Source: Pleomorphomonas koreensis DSM 23070
GTDB lineage: Bacteria; Pseudomonadota; Alphaproteobacteria; Rhizobiales; Pleomorphomonadaceae
Reading direction: 5' to 3'
DNA: 64,000 nucleotides
Assembly (NCBI RefSeq): GCF_000425185.1
Contig: NZ_AULH01000009.1
Span: forward strand, 62,001 to 126,000
Of the stretch, positions 57,110-64,000 are shown piece after piece. The notes beneath the pieces are model-generated. The model worked only from the letters and a program-made list of their open reading frames with translations. It made no database searches and had not been told where the DNA came from. Within the stretch, counting starts at the first letter, position 1, and the number at the start of each line of letters is the position of its first letter. The position numbers and the translations under genes are program-made.

Positions 57110-57390
57110 CGCTGTTCGCCGAAGTCCGCGACATCGGCGACCTCGTGACCGATCCGGTCACCGGCTTTCGCGCACCGGAGGGCGGCAGCAACCGCGACTG
57201 GTGGCGGCGTTTCGATCAGATCCAGGACCTCAGGCGACGGGCGATCGATACCAACGCGCACCATATCACCGTGCTCATCGACACCATCGTGATCTACGCC
57301 AATGCCCACGGCGATGCTCCGCGTGACGGCTGGCGGGTGGCTTATGCTGCGATCCGCGAGGCGATCATCTGCGAGCGGGGGGCGACATGA
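57106..57390 (+). CDS. Phage hypothetical protein
   Basis: 94 residues, overlapping its neighbours by 4 nt on both sides. GFRAPEGGSNRDWWRRFDQIQDL, HHITVLIDTIVIYANAHG. Unknown. Confidence 0.6.
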   Translation: MTLFAEVRDIGDLVTDPVTGFRAPEGGSNRDWWRRFDQIQDLRRRAIDTNAHHITVLIDTIVIYANAHGDAPRDGWRVAYAAIREAIICERGAT

Positions 57391-57662
57391 TCGGGAATTC
57401 CAAGGGCGTCTCCTGCGACCTTGTTGTTGAATTCCGGATATACGATGGCTTCCCTCCGGAAATCCGCGAGGTGCTGCGGCGGGCTCCGGACAAGTACAAG
57501 GTATCCGGCAAGATCGCCAAGATGGTCCGTGCCGACCCGGTCGCCGCGCGCCGCCAGCTCATCGACGGCATGTGCCTCGACGTGATGCGCCAGACCCGCA
57601 AGCTTTACGGTCCAGATCATCCGCAGGCCACCGAACCGTTTCCGGGGTGGCGACCGTCATGA
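57387..57662 (+). CDS. Phage hypothetical protein
   Basis: 91 residues. VEFRIYDGFPPEIREVLRRAP, SGKIAKMVRADPVAARRQL. ATGA overlaps on both sides. Unknown. Confidence 0.6.
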   Translation: MIGNSKGVSCDLVVEFRIYDGFPPEIREVLRRAPDKYKVSGKIAKMVRADPVAARRQLIDGMCLDVMRQTRKLYGPDHPQATEPFPGWRPS

Positions 57663-58795
57663 GCTACGTCATTTCCATCGACGCGCTCAAGGAGCGGTTG
57701 CTCGATCGCGTCGAAAGCCTAGTGCTCCATCTTTTTCCCGAGGCCTCCGTCGAGGGGAACAACTTCCTGATCGACGGATGGGACGGCGGCGAGGGGCAGG
57801 CCCTCCGGATATGCTTCCAGGGCAACAAGGCAGGGTGGGTGAAGGATTTCCGGTCCGGCGAGGGCGGCGACCTGCTGACGCTGATCGCCAGGGCGCCGGC
57901 GACCAGGTGCGACGGCGAGATAGGCGAGGCGATCAAGTGGGCGATCGACTGGCTCGGCATCGACCGCATGAGCCGGGAAGACAGGCATGCGGCCGAGCGG
58001 CGGTCGCGGCAGGCCAGCCAGCAACGCAGCGCCGAGGCGGCGAAGAAGACCGCCGATCTGATCCGCGCATCTAAGCGGCGCTATCTGGAGGCCGAGCCGC
58101 TGTTCGGCTCGCCGGCCGAGCGCTATCTGGTCGGCCGAGGGTTGCCCGTGTGGCATCTCCGGACGCGCCAGGACGGCAAGGGTGCGCTCAACGCGCTGCG
58201 CTATCATCCGTCCCTTGCCTGTCCGGAGACCTTCCGGACCACGGGCCGGACGCGGCCGGCGCTGATCGGCCAGATCATCCGCTTCGGCTTCGGTCATCTC
58301 ACCATCCATCGCATCTTCCTTGAACCGGACGGCGCCGGCGGCATGCGCAAGGCGACCGATCTTCGCAGCGCGAAGCAGGCATATTCCGAGTTTCGGGGCG
58401 GCATCGTGCCCGTCTGGCGCGGCGACAGCGGCAAGCCCATCGCCGAGGCGCCGGCCGGCGAGTGGATCGCCGGCGCCGAGGGGATCGAGGATGCCGTCGC
58501 CATGGCGATCGCGCTGCCTGAGATGAGGACATTCGCGGCCGTCAGCTTGTCCAACCTCGGCAGCATCGTGCTGCCGCCGCAGATCGGCGGCATCTACTGG
58601 CACCGCCACCGGGGCGATCCGCCGGAGGCCGTCGAGGCCTTCGAGCGGGCGGCCGATCGGCTCGGCCGCCGGGGCATCAAGCTCCGCGAGGTCTGGGCGC
58701 CCGGCATCTTCAAGGACTTCACGGCCTATGCCGAGGCGGAATACCGCGCCGAATGCGCCGCCGCTCGCGAGGCGATGAAAGGGGATGTGGCATGA
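57659..58795 (+). CDS. Toprim-domain primase-like protein
   Basis: 378 residues. N-terminal part resembles the DNA-primase-associated region of Toprim phage proteins (GGDLLTLIARAP, GSPAERYLVGRGL, HRIFLEPDG); the Toprim glutamate is in AEGIEDAVAMA. The usual DxD is not evident: that place reads YWHRHRGDPPE. It overlaps the next gene as ATGA. Likely makes primers for phage replication. Confidence 0.8.
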   Translation: MSYVISIDALKERLLDRVESLVLHLFPEASVEGNNFLIDGWDGGEGQALRICFQGNKAGWVKDFRSGEGGDLLTLIARAPATRCDGEIGEAIKWAIDWLGIDRMSREDRHAAERRSRQASQQRSAEAAKKTADLIRASKRRYLEAEPLFGSPAERYLVGRGLPVWHLRTRQDGKGALNALRYHPSLACPETFRTTGRTRPALIGQIIRFGFGHLTIHRIFLEPDGAGGMRKATDLRSAKQAYSEFRGGIVPVWRGDSGKPIAEAPAGEWIAGAEGIEDAVAMAIALPEMRTFAAVSLSNLGSIVLPPQIGGIYWHRHRGDPPEAVEAFERAADRLGRRGIKLREVWAPGIFKDFTAYAEAEYRAECAAAREAMKGDVA

Positions 58796-60918
58796 CCACG
58801 CCGCCGCCGCTACCCGGCATCCGCGACGCATTTTCCTCAGCCGACTTCCTCGCCAGTTCCGAAGGTGCCGACCAGGCGCCGCCAGCGGAAGCGGACGCAG
58901 CAGCGCCGGCGCCAACCGAGCAGCCAGCGGCCGATCGTGCCGAACCGGACAGCAAGGACAAGCGCGTCCGCGACGAATATTACCGCAACCTCGCTCGATC
59001 GAAGGGCGAGGACTTCGCGCGCAAGATCAGCCGGGCCGAAGGCATCTCGCACGACGAGATGACCGACATCCTGTTTCCGAAGACCAAAGGCAAAGCCAAG
59101 CGGCGGGGCAAGACAGCTGAAGGCGAGCCCGACCTGCCTCCGTCGCCGGCGCCGGCCGACGACGCCTCGGAAGACGACGGTTGGAAGCGCCGGAAAGACC
59201 CGATCAAGCCGTTGCCGGAGGCCTGCCCGATCGTGCCGGTCGGCCAGCTCGGCGCGGTCTACTACTACCTGAAACCCTCCGGCGAAATCCTGTCCTTGAA
59301 GGCGGCCGAGCACAACGCCAACGGTCTTCGTGCTCTCGCCGAAGACCGAATCGACTTCTTTTGGCAGGTGTTCCCGAAGTTCAACGAGACGACGCGCCAG
59401 CAAACCGGGTGGAAGGTCGACCAGGCGAGCGAAAGCCTGATGACGGCCGCCGCCGCGCGCGGCAAGTTCGTCGAGACACGCCGGGTGCGTGGCCTCGGTG
59501 CTTGGCTCGACGATGACGGCGGCCTGGTGCTGCATGTCGGCGACGCTGTTTGGCTCGCGGGTGAGTGGAAGAAGCCGGGCCTCTACGGCGACAAGGTCTA
59601 TTCGGCTCAGCAACCCGTGGTCCGGCCGGCCGACGCCATCGCGCCGGCTGCGGAGTGCACCGAACCGGTGCTTGCGCTCCTCGACACGTGGAATTGGGCC
59701 AACGAGGCAGACGAGACCGGAACACTGATCGACCACGACGGTAGCGGTCACCGGCTCGGCTCTCTGCTGGTGCTCGGCTTGTGGGCGGCCGGTTTCATGG
59801 GCGGCGCCTTGAAGTGGCGACCGCACGGGTGGATCACCGGCGACAGCGGCGACGGCAAGTCGACGCTGCTGGAGCTGCTGGAGCACCTGTACGGCCCCGA
59901 AACCCTCGTCACGTCGACCGATCCGACCGCCGCCGGCATCTGGTCCGAACTCGGTTTCTCGACGCGGCCGATCCTGCTCGACGAGAGCGAGCCGGACCCG
60001 AACTCGGACAGGGTTCAGAAGCTGGTGAAGCTGGCCCGCGTTGCAGCCAAGGGCGGCCTCGTGCTCCGAGGATCCTCGGACCATACCGCGACGGCCTTCC
60101 TGGCGCAGTCGGTGTTCTTCTTCGGGTCGATCATCATCCCGCCGCTGCTCGGCCAGGACGTCAACCGCTTCGTGGTGCTGGAGCTTCAGCCGCTCGGCGA
60201 TCGGCCGGCGCTGGTGATGGACGTCAAGCAGCTCCGATTGTGGGGCTCCATGCTCAAGGCCCGCATCGTTGGCCAGTGGACCCGGTGGCCCGAGACGCTT
60301 GCCGTGTATCGCCAGGCGCTCGCCGCCGGCGGCCACACGGCGCGCGGACAGGACGTCTACGGCACGGTGTTCGCCCTCCTCGATCTCATGCGCGGCGACG
60401 AGATTTGCCCATCCGACATGCGCTCGATGCTCGCCGACGCCCTGCACGTGACCAAGGGCGGCGAGGCACCGGCCGAGGTGAGCAACGCGCAGGCCATGCT
60501 CAACCACATCCTGTCCGTTCCGCTCGACGTGTTCCGGGGCGGCACACGAATGACCATCGAAGAACTGGTGATCGCGGCGGTGGGCGGTACCTGGGACGAG
60601 CGGCAGGCGCCGTGCACGGCGGATCAGGCTCGCGACGCCCTCCGCGCCCATGGCGTCTACGTCACCGGCAGGCCGGACAAGGCGCAACCCCAGAAGTGGC
60701 ATAGCGCCGACGAACCACCGACCACGGTCGCCCTGCCGAACCAGTCCGAGGGCTTGAGGCGCATCTTCGACGGCACCACCTGGTACGGCCTGCCGGGCAC
60801 GATCGGCGGCTGGGCGCAGGCCATGAAGCGTCTGGGAGCCCGGCCGGTGAACTCCCGCGCCCTCGGCGGTCGCGGCTGGTCGATACCGGCGCGAACGTTG
60901 CTCCAGATCGACAGATGA
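58792..60918 (+). CDS. Phage replicative ATPase/helicase-like protein
   Basis: 708 residues. A long disordered N-terminus (about 1-140, Ala/Pro and charged), then an ATPase core: Walker A ITGDSGDGKST (about residue 347), Walker B RPILLDESE, arginine-rich segments. Co-translated with the primase-like gene. Resembles D5/VapE-type or DUF3987-type replicative ATPases; exact family not assigned. Confidence 0.78.
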   Translation: MTTPPPLPGIRDAFSSADFLASSEGADQAPPAEADAAAPAPTEQPAADRAEPDSKDKRVRDEYYRNLARSKGEDFARKISRAEGISHDEMTDILFPKTKGKAKRRGKTAEGEPDLPPSPAPADDASEDDGWKRRKDPIKPLPEACPIVPVGQLGAVYYYLKPSGEILSLKAAEHNANGLRALAEDRIDFFWQVFPKFNETTRQQTGWKVDQASESLMTAAAARGKFVETRRVRGLGAWLDDDGGLVLHVGDAVWLAGEWKKPGLYGDKVYSAQQPVVRPADAIAPAAECTEPVLALLDTWNWANEADETGTLIDHDGSGHRLGSLLVLGLWAAGFMGGALKWRPHGWITGDSGDGKSTLLELLEHLYGPETLVTSTDPTAAGIWSELGFSTRPILLDESEPDPNSDRVQKLVKLARVAAKGGLVLRGSSDHTATAFLAQSVFFFGSIIIPPLLGQDVNRFVVLELQPLGDRPALVMDVKQLRLWGSMLKARIVGQWTRWPETLAVYRQALAAGGHTARGQDVYGTVFALLDLMRGDEICPSDMRSMLADALHVTKGGEAPAEVSNAQAMLNHILSVPLDVFRGGTRMTIEELVIAAVGGTWDERQAPCTADQARDALRAHGVYVTGRPDKAQPQKWHSADEPPTTVALPNQSEGLRRIFDGTTWYGLPGTIGGWAQAMKRLGARPVNSRALGGRGWSIPARTLLQIDR

Positions 60919-61475
60919 GGCGAAGACCATGACGCCAAGACGGAAACGGCGGATATGCGGGCCTCCTGCCTCGCCCCTGAACCCGTTTGGTCACAGCGGA
61001 AAGCGCGCGGTCTATTCGGCACGGTTTGGTGCTGATCGGGCAGGAATAAACGCGAAGGTGGCGGCGCCGGGAGGCGGGTTCGGGCAACCCATTAATTTCC
61101 TTGATGAATTCGGTATCCTGCAACGGTCGCGACGGCCTGCAACGGTTTCTGCAACACTAAAAACTGCGGGGCGTATTTTTAGGTATCTGATCTATAAGAG
61201 GAATTCGGAAACCTGCAACGCTGCAACGCCTGCAACGGCTCGCGCGCACATATGGAAACTTCCTTACTGCGCGCTGCGCATAACGGCGCGGAGGATGCTA
61301 TACGCGCGCGTGGGGCGTTGCGAGTGTTGCAATGTTGCAAGAATAGAATATAGATATATATATCAATCACTTAAAAAATTAAGTTTGCAACATTCACTCG
61401 CCGGTTGCTGTTGCGGCTGTTGCGAGACGATTAAATATCCCGAGAAATCAAGCTCTTGCCTGTTCGGTGGCCGTC
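60919..61475 (+). other. Non-coding interval between replication and packaging genes
   Basis: 557 nt without a convincing gene. The left half is ordinary GC-rich DNA. The right half is AT-richer (about 61330-61390) and carries repeated TGCAAC words on both strands, described separately as a repeat. Confidence 0.6.
61119..61424. repeat. TGCAAC repeat array with AT-rich core, candidate replication origin
   Basis: Direct copies of TGCAAC at 61119, 61138, 61150, 61214, 61222 and 61231, and again at 61386; inverted GTTGC words at 61318, 61327, 61335, 61404, 61410 and 61419. Between the two groups is an AT-rich patch (61340-61384). Spacing is irregular, so it is not a CRISPR array. Confidence 0.55.
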
Positions 61476-62111
61476 ATGGCTGACCAGAACAGCGGCAAGA
61501 GGGGTCTCCAGAGGGAGATTGCGCGGGGTCTCGCCGAGGAAGTCGCCGAGGTGAAGGCGGCGGCCGAGGGCGAACAGCTTGGTCTCTTCGCACCGCCGAT
61601 CCCGGATGGCGCGGTCCGCGACCAGATTGTGGCCGAGGCCGAGGCGCGGGAGCGCAAGGCCGGTCGGCCGAAGGGCGCGACCAATCTCGCGACGCGCCAG
61701 CTTCGCGAGTTCATCTTCAGCCGGGGCAAGAACCCGGTGATCTGGAAGATTTCCTGGCTCACCATGACGGTCGAACAGCTTGCGACCTATCTCGGGTGCT
61801 CCAAGCTGGAGGCCTTCGACCGGCAGCGCATGCTCGCCGACACCCTTCAGGGGCTTGTGCTGCCGAACCTCGCGGCGACCGACGAGGCCGGCAACGCCGT
61901 GCCGACCATCAACATGGTGTTCGGCGGCGGCGCGTCGCTTGGCGTCTCTCCTGATCGGCCGCCGTGGGAATACCTCGACGCCAAGGAGGTCGGCGTAACG
62001 GTGTCGGCTCCCGAGCCGGGCACGGGGTCCGTCTCACTTGGGTATACGCCAACGGAACGGGATGAAGAAACAGCGAACCCCGTCTCAAATGGGTTGGAGA
62101 ACGGCAAATGA
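61476..62111 (+). CDS. Probable terminase small subunit
   Basis: 211 residues from the ATG at 61476. Charged N-terminal half; central segment TVEQLATYLGCSKLEAFDRQR is a possible HTH. Assigned from position directly before the large subunit and size; no strong sequence motif. Ends as ATGA overlap with the next frame. Confidence 0.55.
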   Translation: MADQNSGKRGLQREIARGLAEEVAEVKAAAEGEQLGLFAPPIPDGAVRDQIVAEAEARERKAGRPKGATNLATRQLREFIFSRGKNPVIWKISWLTMTVEQLATYLGCSKLEAFDRQRMLADTLQGLVLPNLAATDEAGNAVPTINMVFGGGASLGVSPDRPPWEYLDAKEVGVTVSAPEPGTGSVSLGYTPTERDEETANPVSNGLENGK

Positions 62112-62377
62112 GACATCTCGCCGCCGTGGCATACTCTATTGAGACAGTGAGGCGGCCGGCGCGTCACGCTGGCGCCACGCGGCCCGAAATGGCGGAACCC
62201 GCCCCCCCGGTGGCCGGCCACCCCACCCACCCGAAAAAAGAAACAAAAATGTTTCGTCACCCCTCGGCAAGGATTGTCCGGCCTTCCGCCAACCGCCGTT
62301 CCCGATCGCGAACCGGGTTTGGCCATGCAGCGGGACCGGGGTTCCAGGGCGCCGGGGTTCGGGGAGGCGAGGCATGA
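62108..62377 (+). CDS. Possible small phage protein between terminase genes
   Basis: 89 residues; ATGA overlaps with both neighbours (62108-62111 and 62374-62377). Composition is Arg/Pro/His-rich and includes HPTHPKKETKMFRHP. The double coupling favours a real gene, but the protein looks unstructured. Confidence 0.35.
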   Translation: MRHLAAVAYSIETVRRPARHAGATRPEMAEPAPPVAGHPTHPKKETKMFRHPSARIVRPSANRRSRSRTGFGHAAGPGFQGAGVRGGEA

Positions 62378-63879
62378 GCGCCATCGACCAGACCGATTTC
62401 GGGTCGCTGGGCGATGTGCTGAAAGCCCAGGTGCCGGATATCTTCTCGTCGGCCGGGCCGGTGTCGGATGCCTACATCATGGCGACCGAAGACGTGATCG
62501 GCATCGTCGGCCCCATGGGATCGGCGAAAACCACCGGCAGCGTCAAGAAGGCGATTCTGGAAGCAACCCGCATCCGCCCGACCACGAAGGACGAGAGTGG
62601 TCGGCCGCTGCGGCGCTATGTGCTCGGCGTCTGGCGCCAGAAATACGACAACCTTTGGGACGCGACCATCCCGAGCTGGTGGAAGCTGCTGCCGCAAAGC
62701 CTCGGAAGCTGGAAAGGCGCCAAGCCCCGCGCTGCCGAACACACGATCCGATTTGAAGATCGCTGGGGGCCGATCGAACTGGTTGGCCGCTTCCGCGCGT
62801 TTGGCGACGAAGCTAACCCTGACGATCTCAAGGGCCTCGAATACACCGACGTGTGGCTCAACGAGATGGACACGCTGCCGGAAGACCTGTTCACGATGCT
62901 GGTTGGCCGCGTCGGCCGAGACCCGGCGCGCGAGCTGATCGGCCGTGGCGGCCGCATCTTCGGCGATATGAACGCGCCGAGCGTGACCGATTGGGTCTAC
63001 CGGGACTTTTTCGAGGACTTGAAGCCCGGATACCGGCTCTACAAGCAGCCGTCCGGCTTTGCGCCGAACGCCGAGAACCTCAGGGCGATGGGCGCCGGCT
63101 ACTGGCTCCAGCAGGCAAAGCTCAACGCGCATCGGCCGTGGTGGATACGAAAATTCATCATGAGCCTGCCAGGCTTTACGCGCGGAATTTCGGTCGTCTA
63201 TCCCGAGTTCAACGACGATCTTCATCTGTCGCCGGTCACCTTGGGGCATTTCAAGGAACTGCCGATCATTGTCGGCGTCGATGGCGGCCTGACGCCGGCA
63301 GCAGTTTTCATGCAGGAGCGACCGGACGGGCAGGTGGCAGTGCTCGCCGAGATTGCTTGCACCCATGCCTCGGAAACCTCGCTCGCCCGGCAGATGCTGG
63401 CGCTGATGGAGCGGCGGTTTCCGGGCTGTGAGTTCGTCGTTCGCTGCGATCCGGCGATGTGCGCCGGCGACGACACCGAAGACGGCTCGCCGCGATCGCG
63501 CCTCGAAGCCGCGTTGGGTATTCCCGTCCGCGCAGCCAGCACCAACGAGCCTGACACGCGATGGGAGGCGGTGCGCGAGCCGTTGACGCGCATGCTCGAT
63601 AACGGCCGGCCCGGCTTCCTGCTCGATCCTTCGTGCAAGGGACTGCGCCGTGGCTTCAACCAGACCTACCAGTACCGCAAGCTGGCCGGTTCCGATGATG
63701 TGTCATCGGTGGGCAAGACCTTCGACAGCCACATTCACGACGGCCTGCAATACGGCTGCCTCCTGTTGGGATCAGCGGAGGCGCGGCGCCGGCGATCGGA
63801 GATCGCAGCCGAGAAGAAGCGTCGTCGCTCCCAGGCGCGCGGGCAGGGCGAGCGTTACAACCCCCTCCGGAGGTCGTGA
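62374..63879 (+). CDS. Terminase large subunit
   Basis: 501 residues. Packaging ATPase and nuclease. Walker A-like GIVGPMGSAKTTGSVKK; Walker B-like YTDVWLNEMDTLPEDLF; nuclease domain with VGVDGGLTPAAVFM and ASTNEPDTRWEAV, DSHIHDGLQYG near the end. Full length. GGAGGCGAGG upstream of the ATG. Confidence 0.9.
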   Translation: MSAIDQTDFGSLGDVLKAQVPDIFSSAGPVSDAYIMATEDVIGIVGPMGSAKTTGSVKKAILEATRIRPTTKDESGRPLRRYVLGVWRQKYDNLWDATIPSWWKLLPQSLGSWKGAKPRAAEHTIRFEDRWGPIELVGRFRAFGDEANPDDLKGLEYTDVWLNEMDTLPEDLFTMLVGRVGRDPARELIGRGGRIFGDMNAPSVTDWVYRDFFEDLKPGYRLYKQPSGFAPNAENLRAMGAGYWLQQAKLNAHRPWWIRKFIMSLPGFTRGISVVYPEFNDDLHLSPVTLGHFKELPIIVGVDGGLTPAAVFMQERPDGQVAVLAEIACTHASETSLARQMLALMERRFPGCEFVVRCDPAMCAGDDTEDGSPRSRLEAALGIPVRAASTNEPDTRWEAVREPLTRMLDNGRPGFLLDPSCKGLRRGFNQTYQYRKLAGSDDVSSVGKTFDSHIHDGLQYGCLLLGSAEARRRRSEIAAEKKRRRSQARGQGERYNPLRRS

Positions 63880-64000
63880 TGATCGTTCGTTACGCCGATG
63901 ACGATGATATTTTCGAGGTGATCCACGCCTTGCGCGCCCGCGACCTGGTCGAGGTCGATGCGGTGCGCTTCGAGGGTAGCTCGACCTCGATCGCCGAAGC
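63879..64000 (+). CDS. Phage structural-region gene, truncated by window edge
   Basis: Begins MIVRYADDDDIFEVIHAL and runs off the window. Overlaps the terminase stop by 1 nt (TGATG). Could be a Gp13-like internal protein (DUF2833), but 40 residues are too few to tell. Confidence 0.4.
   Translation, partial: MIVRYADDDDIFEVIHALRARDLVEVDAVRFEGSSTSIAE

Larger units (their letters stand above)
51308..64000. mobile_element. Prophage, left part (incomplete in window)
   Basis: Integrase, excisionase-like HTH gene, two repressor-type genes, single-strand binding protein, primase-like and ATPase genes, then terminase genes. Minus-strand early genes and plus-strand replication and packaging genes diverge around 56.7 kb. 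Chained short overlaps, tRNA insertion and many ORFans fit a temperate tailed phage. Right end not visible. Confidence 0.9.

Noticed and set aside
61119-61424. CRISPR array
   Set aside because: Repeated words are only 6-7 bases, unevenly spaced and on both strands; there are no uniform repeat-spacer units and no cas genes.
60929-61483. 184-codon open frame over the repeat region
   Set aside because: It runs through the TGCAAC repeats and AT-rich DNA, giving a Cys-rich protein with no domain. It looks like a by-product of the repeats.
62234-62240. AAAAAAG as a ribosomal frameshift site followed by a GAAACA/TGTTTC hairpin
   Set aside because: The heptamer is not in the phase needed for -1 slippage relative to the only frame here.
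63879-64000. GNAT acetyltransferase
   Set aside because: The visible N-terminus is too short to decide; it follows terminase in a phage, where a virion-associated protein is more likely.

Overview
This window is GC-rich chromosomal DNA from an alphaproteobacterium, most likely Hyphomicrobiales (Rhizobiales). The evidence is an HdaA protein with a sliding-clamp motif, the order purN-purM / pgsA-like-perM-hdaA-ppk-ppx followed by rnd, the order tpiA / ppiD-trpD-trpC, a TIGR02301-type secreted protein, rhizobial-style Pho boxes and a LysR/DUF1127 divergent pair. The genus cannot be fixed from the sequence. No rRNA or CRISPR array was found.

Region 1 (1-33 kb) is mostly core metabolism. It holds thiM behind a TPP riboswitch; an epimerase-like gene divergent from an XRE regulator; a GGDEF diguanylate cyclase; a minus-strand group of tpiA, dihydroorotase, moaC and moeA; ppiD-trpD-trpC; fabI; a D-2-hydroxyacid dehydrogenase-type flavoprotein; several small conserved proteins; an SRAP protein; purM-purN; pgsA-like-perM-hdaA; ppk-ppx; a small HicA/DUF1902 toxin-antitoxin pair; rnd; phrB; sdaA; and a LysR/DUF1127 pair.

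Region 2 (33-48.4 kb) is accessory metabolism and transport. It holds a MarR regulator divergent from a DUF4405 membrane protein and a quinone oxidoreductase-like gene; a three-gene ABC system (exported protein, ATPase, FtsX-like permease with a histidine-rich extracytoplasmic stretch) next to an alkaline phosphatase with two tandem Pho boxes; an SDR/TetR divergent pair with an inverted-repeat operator; and a glucoside operon (GH1 enzyme, binding protein, two permeases, ATPase) divergent from a ROK repressor, with related palindromes at both promoters.

Region 3 (48.4-51.3 kb) holds tRNA-Asn, tRNA-Cys, a few small proteins and two very short reading frames with good ribosome binding sites.

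Region 4 (51.3 kb to the end) is the left part of a temperate tailed phage integrated at the 3' end of tRNA-Cys. The minus-strand early operon contains the integrase, an excisionase-like HTH gene, ssb and small unknown genes, and starts at an XRE regulator. An S24-like repressor separates it from the plus-strand operon of a Cro-like gene, small genes, a Toprim primase-like protein and a replicative ATPase. A non-coding, AT-richer stretch with repeated TGCAAC words follows, then terminase genes. Genes are packed with four-base ATGA overlaps. The right end of the prophage lies outside the window.
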